Assembly: GCA_009776955.1 (NCBI GenBank)
Contig: WRMW01000002.1
Coordinates: 1 to 64,000, forward strand
Source: Clostridiales bacterium
GTDB lineage: Bacteria; Bacillota; Clostridia; Peptostreptococcales; Anaerovoracaceae
Length of the DNA: 64,000 nt
Direction: 5' to 3'
Below the pieces are notes generated by a model, which saw only the letters and a program-made list of their open reading frames with translations, was not told where the DNA came from and ran no database searches. Position numbers and translations under genes: made by a program. Every line of letters starts with the position of its first letter. Positions within the stretch are counted from its first letter, which is position 1. This document shows positions 44,679 through 55,134 of the stretch, in pieces.

Positions 44679-46328
44679 ATGGACGAAAAAGAACAGGTGG
44701 TATTACTCAAGAAGAAGGTCGGCGAACTGCGTGAAATCGCAAAAGCTTTCGGTATAGAAGGCTACAAGACCATGAAGAAGAAGGAGCTGCTTGACGCGCT
44801 GATCGACGGCGAAGGGGCGGGGGCATCAGGGACGACCCAGGAAGCCTCCGAGGCGGTTGACGACGGCGATTGGTTCTCGAAATTCACGGCTGCCGGATTG
44901 TCATCAGGATCTTCTGGCGGCAATGCCAGCGGCGGAGAAGGCGGTCTGGGAAACAATGGCCGCCGCTACGATGACGATGACGGTCTTGACTACAACGACT
45001 ATGACAACGAGTACGATGCGCCAGCTCGCGCCCCCGCATCAAACGAAGGGTACGGCCATGCGCCCATAGTGATTGAAATGCCAGATGGCGCCGGCGCTGA
45101 AAAGACTGAGGGCGGCGTTGGCATTGACGCTGACGCTATAGACGCCATACCCATAGAGGAGAGCCTCTCGGAGGAAGACTCGGAGGAGGCGGAAAAATAC
45201 AAGCTACGTTACGAGGTCGAAGGCATACTCGAGCTTTCTGAAAGCGGCTTCGGCTTCCTGCGCTTTGAGAACTACCTCTCCGGCCCCAACGACGTATATG
45301 TGGCGCCTGCGCAGATACGCCGCTTCAACCTGAAGACCGGCGACAGAATCAAAGGAGTCGCACGGAAACCGAACGAGGGGGAAAAATTCGGTGCCCTGCT
45401 CTATGTCTTCGATGTCAACAACGATGAACTCCGGGTCGCAATCCATAGACCCAAGTTTGAAAGATTGACGCCTATATTCCCGAACGAACGCATAAACCTT
45501 GAGGAGAACACAAAGAACCTCTCCATGCGCCTGATAAATATCATCTCGCCGATAGGCAAGGGGCAGCGCGGGCTTATCGTCGCACCGCCAAAGGCCGGCA
45601 AGACAGTGCTTTTGAAGAACGTCGCGAACACTATCGAAAAAACCCACCCCGAGTGCGAGATGATCGTGCTTCTCGTCGACGAACGTCCCGAGGAAGTCAC
45701 GGACATGCAGCGCTCCATCAAGGGCGAGGTCATTTACTCGACCTTTGACGAACTGCCGCAGAACCACGTGAAGGTCGCCGAGATGGTGCTGGCACGGGCG
45801 CAGCGCCTGGCCGAGCACGGCAAGGACGTCGTAGTGCTGCTCGACAGCATAACGCGTCTCGCACGGGCTTACAACCTGGTCGTACCGGCTTCAGGCCGGA
45901 CGCTTTCCGGCGGCCTCGATCCCGGCGCCCTGCACAAGCCGAAGAAATTCTTCGGCGCGGCGCGCAATATCGAGGAAGGCGGAAGCATCACGATACTTGC
46001 AACGGCCCTTATCGAAACAGGCAGCCGCATGGACGAGGTCATCTTTGAAGAGTTCAAGGGCACTGGCAATATGGAGCTCCACCTCGACCGCAAGCTTTCC
46101 GAAAAACGCATATTCCCAGCGATAAACCTGAACAAATCTGGAACGCGCCGCGAGGATCTGCTTATGGAGAAAGACGAGCTGGACGCGGTGTGGCTTATGC
46201 GTCGCGCGATGTCCAACTTCGGGACGCAGGAGGTCACGGAAATCATCATCGACCTTATGGCCAAGACGCGCAACAACAACGATTTCATACAAATTATTCG
46301 CAAGAAGCTCGAAAATGCCGGCGATTGA
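44679..46328 (+). CDS. rho: Transcription termination factor Rho
   Basis: Hexameric RNA helicase that ends transcription. 549 residues. The Rho_N helical domain lies at about residues 10-50. An acidic, Gly/Asp-rich insertion at about 55-165 ([16 protein letters not shown]) lengthens the protein. The RNA-binding cold-shock-like domain has GFGFLRF and [12 protein letters not shown]. Walker A is APPKAGKT, then [13 protein letters not shown] and [13 protein letters not shown]. The start at 44679 has GAGGTG 7 bases upstream; a GTG at 44661 is less likely. It overlaps the next gene by 14 bases. Confidence 0.96.
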   Translation: MDEKEQVVLLKKKVGELREIAKAFGIEGYKTMKKKELLDALIDGEGAGASGTTQEASEAVDDGDWFSKFTAAGLSSGSSGGNASGGEGGLGNNGRRYDDDDGLDYNDYDNEYDAPARAPASNEGYGHAPIVIEMPDGAGAEKTEGGVGIDADAIDAIPIEESLSEEDSEEAEKYKLRYEVEGILELSESGFGFLRFENYLSGPNDVYVAPAQIRRFNLKTGDRIKGVARKPNEGEKFGALLYVFDVNNDELRVAIHRPKFERLTPIFPNERINLEENTKNLSMRLINIISPIGKGQRGLIVAPPKAGKTVLLKNVANTIEKTHPECEMIVLLVDERPEEVTDMQRSIKGEVIYSTFDELPQNHVKVAEMVLARAQRLAEHGKDVVVLLDSITRLARAYNLVVPASGRTLSGGLDPGALHKPKKFFGAARNIEEGGSITILATALIETGSRMDEVIFEEFKGTGNMELHLDRKLSEKRIFPAINLNKSGTRREDLLMEKDELDAVWLMRRAMSNFGTQEVTEIIIDLMAKTRNNNDFIQIIRKKLENAGD

Positions 46329-47358
46329 TTTCAAAAAAATCTTCATAAAGGACGCAAGCCCGACGAAGATAGGCGGGCAGGCCGTGCTCGAAGGCATCAT
46401 GATGAAAGGCGAAGACCGCACGGCTGTGGTTGTGCGCGGGGACAAAGGCCGCCTGCATATCAAGACAGAAAAGCTTCCAGAGCGAAGCAAGGCCGCCGAG
46501 ATACCGATAGTGCGCGGTGTGTATATCTTTGTCACCACATTGATGACGGGCATGAAGACGCTGATATACTCGGCCGAGGTGCTTGAGCGGATTTATGGTG
46601 AAGAAGAGGAAGCGGGAGCGGACGTTCCCGATGCAGGGGCGGACGACAAGGAAGGGGGCATCCCGTTTGGCGTGATGATCGCATTCTCCGTGGCGATAGC
46701 GATCGCTTTCGTCGTCGGCGTCTTTATAATCGTCCCAACCGTGGTCGTGAACTTCCTAGGCGCGTACACGGACAGCGCCGTCACCTTGAACCTCTTTGAG
46801 GGGCTACTCCGCATCGTTTTCTTCATCGTATATATCGCCGTGATTTCGCGTATGAAAGACATCCGGACCACCTTTGAATATCACGGCGCGGAGCACAAGA
46901 CCATACATTGCTATGAGAGCGGCCTGCCGCTGACGCCTGCAAACGCCTCGCGCTTTGAGACGTTGCACCCGCGCTGCGGCACAAGCTTCCTTATGTTCGT
47001 GATGATAATAGCGCTTTTGATCTTCTCGATGCTTGGCTGGCCGGATCTTTTCCTGCGCATCGTGTCGCGCCTGGCTTTCATCCCGCTTATCGCGGGGCTG
47101 TCATATGAGCTGCTACGCTTTGCGGGGCGGAGCGACACGGCTCTCGTGAAGATACTCAGCGTCCCCGGGCTGCTGCTTCAAAAGCTGACCACCCGCGAAC
47201 CGGACGCCTCGCAGGTAGAGCTCGCCATCGCCGCGTTAAAGGCCGTGCTGGCGCCATCGGACGCTTCGGATATAGAGGGGTTTTGCGATACTGACGGCAG
47301 GCTTTTGCCGGACGAAAACTCTCTTGAATACCAGAGCGCGCTAGAGGGATACTCGTAA
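46315..47358 (+). CDS. DUF1385 membrane protein (YqhQ family)
   Basis: 347 residues, function unknown. The family motif lies at the start: [15 protein letters not shown], then IPIVRGVY. Membrane helices follow ([20 protein letters not shown]; the [10 protein letters not shown] region). The conserved [14 protein letters not shown] and [13 protein letters not shown] hold His and Cys residues that could bind metal. The start lies inside the rho 3' end. DUF1385 genes commonly sit next to prmC and prfA in Bacillota; the reason is not known. Confidence 0.9.
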   Translation: MPAIDFKKIFIKDASPTKIGGQAVLEGIMMKGEDRTAVVVRGDKGRLHIKTEKLPERSKAAEIPIVRGVYIFVTTLMTGMKTLIYSAEVLERIYGEEEEAGADVPDAGADDKEGGIPFGVMIAFSVAIAIAFVVGVFIIVPTVVVNFLGAYTDSAVTLNLFEGLLRIVFFIVYIAVISRMKDIRTTFEYHGAEHKTIHCYESGLPLTPANASRFETLHPRCGTSFLMFVMIIALLIFSMLGWPDLFLRIVSRLAFIPLIAGLSYELLRFAGRSDTALVKILSVPGLLLQKLTTREPDASQVELAIAALKAVLAPSDASDIEGFCDTDGRLLPDENSLEYQSALEGYS

Positions 47359-47390
47359 GGGCCTAGGGGTCTAGAGGTCTTAGGGGAACA

Positions 47391-48254
47391 ATGGGGCTGA
47401 CAATCAAGGAACTCGTCCCCATCGGGGAAAGAATACTCAAGCAAAACGGCGTGGACAATGCGGGGCACGATGCCGAGGCTCTGCTTGGGTTTGAAATCGG
47501 CTTCGACAAGCAGAAGATGTTTATGAACTGGACTTATGAAGTGGAAGACGAACGTAGCGAAAGCTACTTTGATTTGATAAATAGGCGCGCGGCCGGGGAG
47601 CCGTTGCAATATATCACAGGTGAACAATATTTTTTTGGCCACCGCTTCTGCGTGAACCCGTACGTACTTATTCCGAGGCCGGAAACCGAGGCGCTTGCCG
47701 AGAAAGCCGTTCAGCATCTGCAGGCGCTTGGAGGGGCAAAATCCGTGCTCGACCTTTGCACAGGCAGCGGGGCGCTCGCCGTCAGCATCGCAAAGGCCTG
47801 CCCTCGCGTGAAACTCACAGCCTCGGATCTGTTTGAGCAGGCACTTTCCGTAGCGAAGCATAACGCGCACGAACTCGGCGTTTCCAGCCGCATCGACTTT
47901 ATAAAGAGCGACTTGTTTGCTTCTGTCAAGCGAGGAACCTTCGGCAAAAAATTCGACTTGATCGTGACCAATCCGCCCTATATCCGAACGGGCAGCCTTA
48001 TGGGGCTGCAACGCGAAATACGCGATCACGAACCTATGTTTGCGTTGGATGGCGGCATTGACGGCCTTGATTTTTATCGGCGCATAGCCGAGGATGCCCG
48101 CGCGTATATGCGCCCCGATGCCTGCATTATGGCTGAGATAGGATTTGACCAGGCGGAGGAAGTCGCGGGGATTTTCGAGGCAGCCGGATTCAAGGATATC
48201 GAAGTGTTTCGAGACCTCGCAGGCCTCGACCGTATCGTAAAGGCGCTTAGCTAA
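47391..48254 (+). CDS. prmC: Release factor glutamine methyltransferase
   Basis: Methylates the GGQ glutamine of release factors RF1 and RF2 with S-adenosylmethionine. 287 residues. An N-terminal helical bundle (residues 1-75) is followed by YITGEQYFFG, IPRPETEAL, the SAM site LDLCTGSGALAVSIA and the catalytic TNPPYI. It lies 32 bases after the DUF1385 gene, with GGGG before the ATG. Its substrate gene prfA is at 33.5-34.6 kb on the other strand, not adjacent as in many relatives. Confidence 0.95.
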   Translation: MGLTIKELVPIGERILKQNGVDNAGHDAEALLGFEIGFDKQKMFMNWTYEVEDERSESYFDLINRRAAGEPLQYITGEQYFFGHRFCVNPYVLIPRPETEALAEKAVQHLQALGGAKSVLDLCTGSGALAVSIAKACPRVKLTASDLFEQALSVAKHNAHELGVSSRIDFIKSDLFASVKRGTFGKKFDLIVTNPPYIRTGSLMGLQREIRDHEPMFALDGGIDGLDFYRRIAEDARAYMRPDACIMAEIGFDQAEEVAGIFEAAGFKDIEVFRDLAGLDRIVKALS

Positions 48255-48278
48255 ACCAGGAAAAACGAGAAGAGCCCT

Positions 48279-50762
48279 ATGGAAAAGCAAACTCTAAATA
48301 TTCAAGGTATGTCGTGCGCCTCATGCGCCGCGCGGATTGAAAAGACGGTGCAGCAGATGGACGGCGTCGAGGCCGTATCTGTGAATCTAGTTGCGGAGAA
48401 GATGGCAGTGACCTATGACCCGCAGAAATTGGGGGTCGCGGCGATTTTGGCGGGTGTTGAGAAGCTTGGGTTTGCGGCTTCGGTACGTCCGGATACGGCA
48501 CCGTATGGAGGGGGAGGTTCTGGTGCCGGTTCTGGTGCCGATTGGGATGCGGGCGGTGCGGGGGGCATGGTCGACGAGGACAAGGCACGCAAGGAGAAAG
48601 AGATCGCGACCTTGCGTATGAAGTTTGTCGTGTCGGCAGTGCTTTGCGTGCCGCTCTTTTACATAGCGATGGCGCCTATGGCCACGTTCGCCTCGTTGCC
48701 GTTCCCTGCCGTGCTTGACTTGACGGAACACCCACTTAATTTCGCGCTGACCCAACTCGCGCTGACGATTCCTATTGTTATTGCGGGGCACAAATTCTAC
48801 ACCGTCGGGTTCAGGGCGATGATTATGCGAAGCCCGAACATGGACTCGCTTATCGCCATCGGCACGTCGGCAGCGTTTATATTCAGCCTTTACAACACAT
48901 TCCTTATCGCGGGGGGGGACGCCCATGCCGTCCATATGCTCTACTACGAAACGGCCGGCGTGATAGTGACGCTGATTTTGCTCGGCAGGACGCTGGAGGC
49001 GGTGACCAAGGGCAAGACGGGCGAGGCGCTTAAAAAATTGATGGGGCTCGCGCCGAAAACCGCCATCGTGGTGCGGGGCGGCGTGGAGGTGGAAATCCCG
49101 ATAGGCGAGGTGGAGATAGGCGATATCGTCGTGGTAAGACCCGGCGCGAAAATCCCTGTGGACGGCTCGGTCACGGACGGGCATTCCGCTGTGGACGAGT
49201 CCATGCTGACCGGCGAAAGCATGCCTGTGAACAAGAAAGCCGGCGATCCAGTGTACGCCGCCACCATCAACACCACGGGCGTGTTCCGCTTCCGTGCGGA
49301 AAAGGTGGGCAGCGAAACGGCCTTGGCTCAAATCATCAAGATGGTGGAGGACGCGCAAGGCTCCAAGGCGCCGATAGCCAAGATAGGCGACCGAGTCGCG
49401 GCGTATTTCGTGCCAGTCGCGTGCCTTATCGCGATTGCGGCGGGCGTCATATGGTATGCGGTGACAGGGGATATCGAGTTTGCCTTGACAGCGTTTATAT
49501 CCGTGTTGGTCATCGCCTGCCCCTGTGCGTTGGGCTTGGCAACGCCGACCGCAATTATGGTCGGCACGGGCAAGGGAGCGGAAAACGGCATATTGATAAA
49601 GGGCGGCGAGGCGTTGGAAATAACGCACAAGGTCGAGACCATCGTGCTTGACAAGACCGGCACCATTACCGAGGGGCGGCCTGCCGTAACCGACGTGGTG
49701 GTGTTTGGGGGTGTATTGTCCGAGGGCGAGCTGCTGCGAATTGTGGCTTCTGCGGAGAGCGGGTCGGAACATCCGCTTGGGCGGGCCATAGTGGACGGCA
49801 CGGGGGAGAGGGGGCTTAGGCTGCTTGCGGCGGAGAGCTTTGAGTCCGTTACGGGGCGGGGTATCGAGGCTGTCGTCGGAGGGACGAAGGTGTTGGCGGG
49901 GAACAGGAAGCTGATGGTCGAGCGGGGGGTGGCGCTTGGGGGTTTTGAGGACGGTGCGAGTGCGGGGTCGGGGGTCGGTTTGGACGGCGTGGCGGGGGGC
50001 GTGGCGGGGGATGGAGCGGGAAACGTGGCGGGGAGTACGATAGGCGATGGTGCGGGGGGCGTGGCGGATCGACTGGCAGGCGAGGGCAAGACCCCGATGT
50101 ACGTGGCTCTGGACGGCAGGCTTGCCGGCATCATCGCCGTAGCCGACGTGGTGAAGCCCAGCAGCAAGGCGGCCATAGAGACCTTGCGCGGAATGGGCAT
50201 ACAGGTGGCGATGATTACTGGCGACAACCACAAGACCGCCGCCGCCATAGCGAAGCAGGTCGGCATCGACATCGACAAGGTCTTGTCCGAGGTGCTTCCA
50301 CAGGACAAATCCACCGAGGTGAAGAAGCTGCAGGGCGAAGGCCGGAAGGTAGCGATGGTCGGCGACGGCATAAACGACGCACCCGCGCTGACGCAGGCCG
50401 ACATAGGCATCGCCATAGGATCTGGCACCGACGTTGCCATCGAGTCGGCAGATATCGTGCTGATGCATTCAGATTTGATGGACGTCCCGACGGCCATTCA
50501 GCTTAGCAAGAAAACAATTACGAACATCAAGCAAAACTTATTCTGGGCATTCCTCTACAACTCCACGCTGATTCCCGTGGCGGCGGGGGCGCTCTATGCA
50601 TTCGGCGGCCCGATGCTCAACCCCATGCTTGCAGCCGCGGCGATGGGGCTCAGCTCGGTGTCGGTACTGGCAAACGCGCTAAGGCTGAAACGGTTCAAAC
50701 CGTATATTGTGGGGGCAGAGGGAGACCCGACGGATGAATCGCAGAACGGACCGGGCAGGTGA
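48279..50762 (+). CDS. copA: Copper-translocating P-type ATPase
   Basis: P1B-1 ATPase that exports Cu(I). 827 residues. One N-terminal metal-binding domain has GMSCASC (residues 10-16). Transport motifs are the membrane CPC in [14 protein letters not shown], phosphorylation DKTGT, TGE (MLTGES), HP in SEHPLGRAI, and [20 protein letters not shown] is also present. Two low-complexity inserts are unusual: a Gly/Ala stretch after the metal-binding domain (about 76-97) and a Gly/Ala/Val/Asp stretch of about 45 residues inside the nucleotide-binding domain (about 555-600). No CsoR, CopY or copper chaperone gene is adjacent. Confidence 0.94.
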   Translation: MEKQTLNIQGMSCASCAARIEKTVQQMDGVEAVSVNLVAEKMAVTYDPQKLGVAAILAGVEKLGFAASVRPDTAPYGGGGSGAGSGADWDAGGAGGMVDEDKARKEKEIATLRMKFVVSAVLCVPLFYIAMAPMATFASLPFPAVLDLTEHPLNFALTQLALTIPIVIAGHKFYTVGFRAMIMRSPNMDSLIAIGTSAAFIFSLYNTFLIAGGDAHAVHMLYYETAGVIVTLILLGRTLEAVTKGKTGEALKKLMGLAPKTAIVVRGGVEVEIPIGEVEIGDIVVVRPGAKIPVDGSVTDGHSAVDESMLTGESMPVNKKAGDPVYAATINTTGVFRFRAEKVGSETALAQIIKMVEDAQGSKAPIAKIGDRVAAYFVPVACLIAIAAGVIWYAVTGDIEFALTAFISVLVIACPCALGLATPTAIMVGTGKGAENGILIKGGEALEITHKVETIVLDKTGTITEGRPAVTDVVVFGGVLSEGELLRIVASAESGSEHPLGRAIVDGTGERGLRLLAAESFESVTGRGIEAVVGGTKVLAGNRKLMVERGVALGGFEDGASAGSGVGLDGVAGGVAGDGAGNVAGSTIGDGAGGVADRLAGEGKTPMYVALDGRLAGIIAVADVVKPSSKAAIETLRGMGIQVAMITGDNHKTAAAIAKQVGIDIDKVLSEVLPQDKSTEVKKLQGEGRKVAMVGDGINDAPALTQADIGIAIGSGTDVAIESADIVLMHSDLMDVPTAIQLSKKTITNIKQNLFWAFLYNSTLIPVAAGALYAFGGPMLNPMLAAAAMGLSSVSVLANALRLKRFKPYIVGAEGDPTDESQNGPGR

Positions 50763-50784
50763 ATATTTGCAAAACGAGGATATT

Positions 50785-51546
50785 ATGGTAAATCAATTTT
50801 CGAGAACGGAACTGATATTCGGCAAGGACGGGATGGCGAAGCTGCGCGAGGCAAGCGTGGCGGTTTTCGGCATAGGCGGCGTCGGCGGCTACGCTGTGGA
50901 AGCCCTTGCACGCAGCGGAGTCGGAAAGCTTGACCTGTTCGACGACGACAAAATCTGCCTGACGAACATCAACCGCCAGATACACGCGACGAGACAGAAC
51001 GTTGGGCAGTACAAGGTGGACGCCGCCAAGGAGCGCGTGCTTGACATCAACCCCGATGCGGTCGTAAACACATACAGATCGTTCTATATGCCCGAAACAT
51101 CGGCGCAAGTGGATCTGTCGCAATACGACTATATCATCGACGCCATCGACACAGTTACCGGGAAGATAGAGCTTGTACTCAAGGCCGAGGAGTACGGCGT
51201 CCGAATAATAAGCTCCATGGGCGCGGGAAACAAAGTGAACGCGGCGGGCTTTGAAGTCGCCGATATTTACGCCACTTCCATCTGCCCCCTCGCCAAAGTC
51301 ATGCGGTATGAACTTCGCCAACGAGGGGTGGAGAAATTGAAAGTTGTGTATTCAAAAGAGCCCAGTATATCCCCACAGGAAGATATGCTGTCAGACTGCA
51401 AGGCGAATTGCATATGCCCCCCCGGCACGGAAAGAAACTGCACACAACGGCGACAGATTCCCGGCAGCAACGCATTCGTACCAGCTGCCGTCGGTTTGAT
51501 TATCGCAGGGGAAGTGGTCAAGGATTTGACGGGCGTTCATAATTGA
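50785..51546 (+). CDS. tcdA: tRNA threonylcarbamoyladenosine dehydratase
   Basis: ThiF/E1-like enzyme that cyclises t6A37 of tRNA to ct6A with ATP. 253 residues. Motifs are FGIGGVGGYAVEALARSG (nucleotide binding), the Asp in LFDDDKICLTNINRQI, DAIDTVTGK, SSMGAGNK and a C-terminal CICPPG / PGSNAFVP tail. The start at 50785 is chosen for its GAGGA and family start; a longer frame overlaps copA. It acts after TsaC in the same modification pathway, and tsaC is also in the window. Its stop abuts that of the convergent lysozyme gene with no gap. Confidence 0.92.
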   Translation: MVNQFSRTELIFGKDGMAKLREASVAVFGIGGVGGYAVEALARSGVGKLDLFDDDKICLTNINRQIHATRQNVGQYKVDAAKERVLDINPDAVVNTYRSFYMPETSAQVDLSQYDYIIDAIDTVTGKIELVLKAEEYGVRIISSMGAGNKVNAAGFEVADIYATSICPLAKVMRYELRQRGVEKLKVVYSKEPSISPQEDMLSDCKANCICPPGTERNCTQRRQIPGSNAFVPAAVGLIIAGEVVKDLTGVHN

Positions 51547-52965
51547 TTATTGTGGCGGCATCCGATCCCAGTACAGATAGTTCATGTCCACTTCGCCCTC
51601 TATCCCGTCGACTGAGCCGGTAGCGCGGTATTGCCATACGCTCGGCTGCTTGTCCCCGTCCCACGACAGCGTGCCAGATTCCTGTTCCATATCGTTGCTA
51701 TACCAGCGGGCGAGCCAGAACGGGTAGCCCTCATTGAACAATTGTTCTGCGTCGAACTCCCTGCCCGCCCACACCGAGAATGTGTAGAAGCCGGTGTCGT
51801 GGCCGTGGCTACGCAGCCTTTCCATGCCTAGGCGTACAAGGTCGGTGCGATAGTCGAAACCGCCAAGCGCGTCAGAACCCGGCTTGAAGTATTCCTCGCA
51901 TTCGATGTCCAGAAACACAGGCAGGTCGAGTCTAACACGGCTCGCCGAAATGTCCTCGTGGAACGAATCTATCGCCTCGATCAGCCCTTCCTCGGTGTAG
52001 TTGTACACATATATATAGGCGCCAACGGATATACCCTGCGCCTGTGCGCCGAGGACGTTTTGCTCGAACCGCGAGTCTGGCTGCCAAAGCGGTTCTTCGT
52101 ACGGCGATATCCACCCGGCGCGCACGATGGCGAATTCCACGCCGCTCGCCTTGGCCGCCGCCCAGTCGATGACCGGCCCTTGGTGCCACGACACATCGAT
52201 ACCGCGCCAAACCGGTGTTCGCTCCTTGCCTATTACCACGCCGTCCGCACCGATATCATAGACCTCGCCGTTGTAATACGTCGTGCCAGTAAAGCGGCCA
52301 CCCATGCTTATGTTCAGCAAATAGGGCTTGCCGTCTATGGTCTGCTCGCCGTAGAGCATCCCCGCATCGCCATCGTAATAGCAAGTGCGTCCGTCGGGAA
52401 GAGTCAGCCAGCCAGTGCCGAACCTAGACCCATCCTCCGTATAGTAGTACCAAATGCCGTCAAGCTGCTTCTCGCTGTCATGCAGCTTTCCGGTAAACGC
52501 CTCGAAATAATAATGCGTCCCGTTTATCTCGATAGGCCCTATATACTCCGCGCCCTCGGCGTCGAACAGAAAGTCGTTCTCGCCTATCGTGTGCAGCCGA
52601 CCGATTACCTTGTGGCCGTTTTCTTCATAATAATAGCGATTGCCGTTCCTCTCCATCCACCCAGTATGCATAACGCCCGTGCCTTCGTCGAAGAAATAAG
52701 TTTCGCCATCAAGCACGATCTCGCCTTTGTAAACGACGCCGTCAATGTCGAAATAATAGGTCTTGCCGTCGATTTCAAGGAGCGTGTCCGTTACGACGCC
52801 CGCATGTCTGTCGAGATATCTCAGACCGTCACCCTCGCCGACCCATCCCGAACGGTCGGGCATTCCAAAGAAGAATATATGTCCGTTGTAGACCCTGAGC
52901 CCAAGGACGCAGACGATGGCCACTATCAAGATGAGCATAAGCGCGATTTGTTTTTTGGATGTCAT
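51547..52965 (-). CDS. GH25-family lysozyme with N-terminal cell-wall-binding repeats
   Basis: 472 residues, membrane-anchored or secreted (hydrophobic segment at 8-24). Residues about 45-250 hold roughly ten YYF/WYYY-type repeats resembling choline/glucan-binding repeats (GKTYYFDIDG, GWMERNGNRYYYEENG). Residues 255-472 are a GH25 muramidase: RGIDVSWHQG, FAIVRAGW, YIYVYNYTEE, the catalytic acids in VFLDIECEE, and a final WQYRATGSVDGIEGEVDMNY. GH25 enzymes cut the MurNAc-GlcNAc bond. I see no clear ribosome site before the ATG. Likely a self-cell-wall remodelling enzyme rather than a phage lysin, judging by its position. Confidence 0.92.
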   Translation of the reverse strand: MTSKKQIALMLILIVAIVCVLGLRVYNGHIFFFGMPDRSGWVGEGDGLRYLDRHAGVVTDTLLEIDGKTYYFDIDGVVYKGEIVLDGETYFFDEGTGVMHTGWMERNGNRYYYEENGHKVIGRLHTIGENDFLFDAEGAEYIGPIEINGTHYYFEAFTGKLHDSEKQLDGIWYYYTEDGSRFGTGWLTLPDGRTCYYDGDAGMLYGEQTIDGKPYLLNISMGGRFTGTTYYNGEVYDIGADGVVIGKERTPVWRGIDVSWHQGPVIDWAAAKASGVEFAIVRAGWISPYEEPLWQPDSRFEQNVLGAQAQGISVGAYIYVYNYTEEGLIEAIDSFHEDISASRVRLDLPVFLDIECEEYFKPGSDALGGFDYRTDLVRLGMERLRSHGHDTGFYTFSVWAGREFDAEQLFNEGYPFWLARWYSNDMEQESGTLSWDGDKQPSVWQYRATGSVDGIEGEVDMNYLYWDRMPPQ

Positions 52966-53044
52966 AAGAGCATCATAACATATTAGTGGTAGGGACGGTT
53001 GCTTCTTCCGGCTTTTGTGTGCGGGGACGGTGTTCTTTTCCGTC

Positions 53045-55078
53045 TTATGGACGGGTGCTACGATCCCGCCCGACCCGCGATGCGTTCAGCACGGCGAGCA
53101 ACGCCACCCCCACATCGGCGAAAACAGCCTCCCACATGGAAGCGACGCCGAGCGCGCCAAGGAGCATAAAGAGCCCTTTCACCCCCAAGGCGAAGATGAT
53201 GTTCTGCCAAACGATACGTTTTGTGAAGCGTGCGATGTCAATCGCCTCGGCAAGCTTTGAGGGCTCGTCGGTCATCAGCACTATGTCGGCGGCTTCGATT
53301 GCAGCGTCCGAACCCAGACCGCCCATCGCGATTCCGATATCGGCCCGTGCCAATACAGGAGCGTCGTTGATGCCATCGCCTACGAAAGCGAGTTTGCCTT
53401 TTGGGTGCTTTTGCTCCGAAAATTTTTCCATCAATTCTATTTTTTGGTGCGGCAGAAGCCCTGCGTAGACTTCATCTATATTGAGTTCATTTGCGACAGC
53501 CTCCGCAATCTGCGGGTTGTCGCCTGTGAGCATGGCGGTCTTGCGGACACCCTTTGCCTTTAATGTGTCGATGGCTTTGTGGCTGTCTGGCTTTATCTCG
53601 TCCGCAATCACGATATGCCCCGCAAAGACGCCGTCCGCAGCGACGTAGACCGTCGTGCCTATGCTTTTCATTTCTTTGCACGATACGCCTTTCAGGGTCA
53701 TCAGCTTGTGGTTTCCGGCCAATAAGGACTTGCCGTTTGCGTTGACGCTGATGCCATGCCCCGCTATCTCGTCGTACTCAGAGAGTGTGGCGGTATCGAT
53801 TTCGGCGTGGCGTTTGTGGGCTTCTTGGGGCGTATCTTTGGCGGATGCTTCTCTGATAGCGTAAGCCTTTGATATGGAGAGTGCGATGGGGTGGCTTGAA
53901 AGCGCCTCGACGGTGGCGGCAAGCCTTAGCACTTCTCCCTCCGAAAAGCCGTTCGTTGGCTCGATGTCCGTCACCTCGAACACGCCCTTTGTCAATGTTC
54001 CGGTCTTGTCGAACACGACGATGTCGAGGTCGTTCAGCGCCTCCAGATAATTGCCGCCCTTGACGAGGACGCCCTTCCTGGACGCCCCGCCAATCCCGCC
54101 AAAAAAGCTGAGCGGTATGGATATAACAAGCGCGCACGGGCAGGAAATCACGAGGAATATCAGCCCCCTGTTTATCCAGTCCGCCCACATTCCGCCCATA
54201 AACAGTGGCGGGATGACGGCAATCAGCGCTGCCAAGCCCACGACCACAGGGGTATAGTAACGCGCGAATTTCGTGATAAAATTTTCCGTGGGCGCCTTCT
54301 TGCTGCTTGCGTTTTCCACAAGGTCGATAATCTTCGCCACTGTGGACTCGCCGAACGTTTTGGTGACCTTGATGGTCAGCACACCGTTTTGGTTGATGCA
54401 GCCAGACAGCACGGCATCGTGAACTGACGTTCGCCTTGGCACGGACTCCCCTGTCAGCGCCGAAGTGTCAAGCATGGACTCGCCCTCAATCACCACTCCG
54501 TCAAGCGGGATTTTTTCGCCAGGCTTCACCATTATTATGTCCCCTATTCCCACCGTGTCCGGGCTGACACGGACAATCTCGCCATCCCTTACTAAGTTCG
54601 CATAGTCCGGGCGGATATCCATAAGGTCGGCGATGGACTTCTTGGACCTTCGCACCGCCAACCCCTGAAAATACTCGCCGACCTGGAAGAACAGCATAAC
54701 GGCTACGGCCTCTGGGTATTCGCCTATCGCGAACGCCCCCAAGGTAGCGACACTCATCAAAAAGTTTTCGTCGAACACCTGCCCGCGTGCGATGTTCTTG
54801 GCGGCACGAAGCACGATCTCGCCGCCGAATATGATATAGGCCGCAACAAACAAAGCGATGGGTATGTATGGGACTATGGACGGGAGTATGGTTGAGGTTA
54901 TTGACGGATTCGGGCCGAGCAGAAGCGAGAGGGCCAAACCCACGCCGAACACTACGCTGCCTATTATCAGCTTCAGAATTTCCGCCCTGCCGCCTTCTTC
55001 ATGTGTGTGGTCGTGCGCATGGTCGTGCGCCTCGCAGCACCCACACCCGTGCGTATCACATTCTGCCAAACTTTTCAT
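53045..55078 (-). CDS. cadA: Zn/Cd/Pb-type P1B ATPase with a Cys/His-rich N-terminus
   Basis: Heavy-metal exporter of 677 residues. The membrane CPC is in ISCPCALVISIP, phosphorylation DKTGT, LTGES, the HP motif in SSHPIALS, MLTGDN and [14 protein letters not shown]. The ending is typical of CadA/ZntA. In place of a ferredoxin-like metal domain, residues about 8-28 are a short Cys/His cluster (CDTHGCGCCEAHDH, then HDHTH). AGGAGGG lies 7 bases before the ATG at 55078; a TTG two codons earlier is unlikely. It is controlled by the cadC-type gene just upstream, with a perfect operator-like repeat at 55097-55122. Confidence 0.93.
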   Translation of the reverse strand: MKSLAECDTHGCGCCEAHDHAHDHTHEEGGRAEILKLIIGSVVFGVGLALSLLLGPNPSITSTILPSIVPYIPIALFVAAYIIFGGEIVLRAAKNIARGQVFDENFLMSVATLGAFAIGEYPEAVAVMLFFQVGEYFQGLAVRRSKKSIADLMDIRPDYANLVRDGEIVRVSPDTVGIGDIIMVKPGEKIPLDGVVIEGESMLDTSALTGESVPRRTSVHDAVLSGCINQNGVLTIKVTKTFGESTVAKIIDLVENASSKKAPTENFITKFARYYTPVVVGLAALIAVIPPLFMGGMWADWINRGLIFLVISCPCALVISIPLSFFGGIGGASRKGVLVKGGNYLEALNDLDIVVFDKTGTLTKGVFEVTDIEPTNGFSEGEVLRLAATVEALSSHPIALSISKAYAIREASAKDTPQEAHKRHAEIDTATLSEYDEIAGHGISVNANGKSLLAGNHKLMTLKGVSCKEMKSIGTTVYVAADGVFAGHIVIADEIKPDSHKAIDTLKAKGVRKTAMLTGDNPQIAEAVANELNIDEVYAGLLPHQKIELMEKFSEQKHPKGKLAFVGDGINDAPVLARADIGIAMGGLGSDAAIEAADIVLMTDEPSKLAEAIDIARFTKRIVWQNIIFALGVKGLFMLLGALGVASMWEAVFADVGVALLAVLNASRVGRDRSTRP

Positions 55079-55096
55079 TTCCAAACCCTCCTAACA

Positions 55097-55122
55097 AATA
55101 GTTGTTCACTCATTCAACTATT
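55097..55122. promoter_or_regulatory. Probable CadC/ArsR-type operator upstream of the metal ATPase
   Basis: A perfect 8-bp inverted repeat, AATAGTTG / CAACTATT, separated by 10 bases. It lies in the 56-base gap between the regulator stop and the ATPase start. The same geometry recurs before the regulator gene at 55510-55535. Confidence 0.65.
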
Positions 55123-55134
55123 ACCGTAAAAAAA

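Noticed and set aside
48387-50468. 693-codon minus-strand frame opposite copA
   Set aside because: The plus strand encodes an intact CopA with all motifs; the opposite frame is Arg/His-rich nonsense typical of GC-rich antisense frames.
51547-52965. Lysozyme gene as a prophage remnant
   Set aside because: No holin, terminase or structural phage genes are nearby, and the many wall-binding repeats plus N-terminal membrane segment fit a cellular wall enzyme.
52966-53044. Two GGGACGGT motifs between the lysozyme and metal ATPase genes as a regulatory repeat
   Set aside because: Only two short imperfect copies are present in this gap, and I see no inverted pairing or promoter context to support a function.
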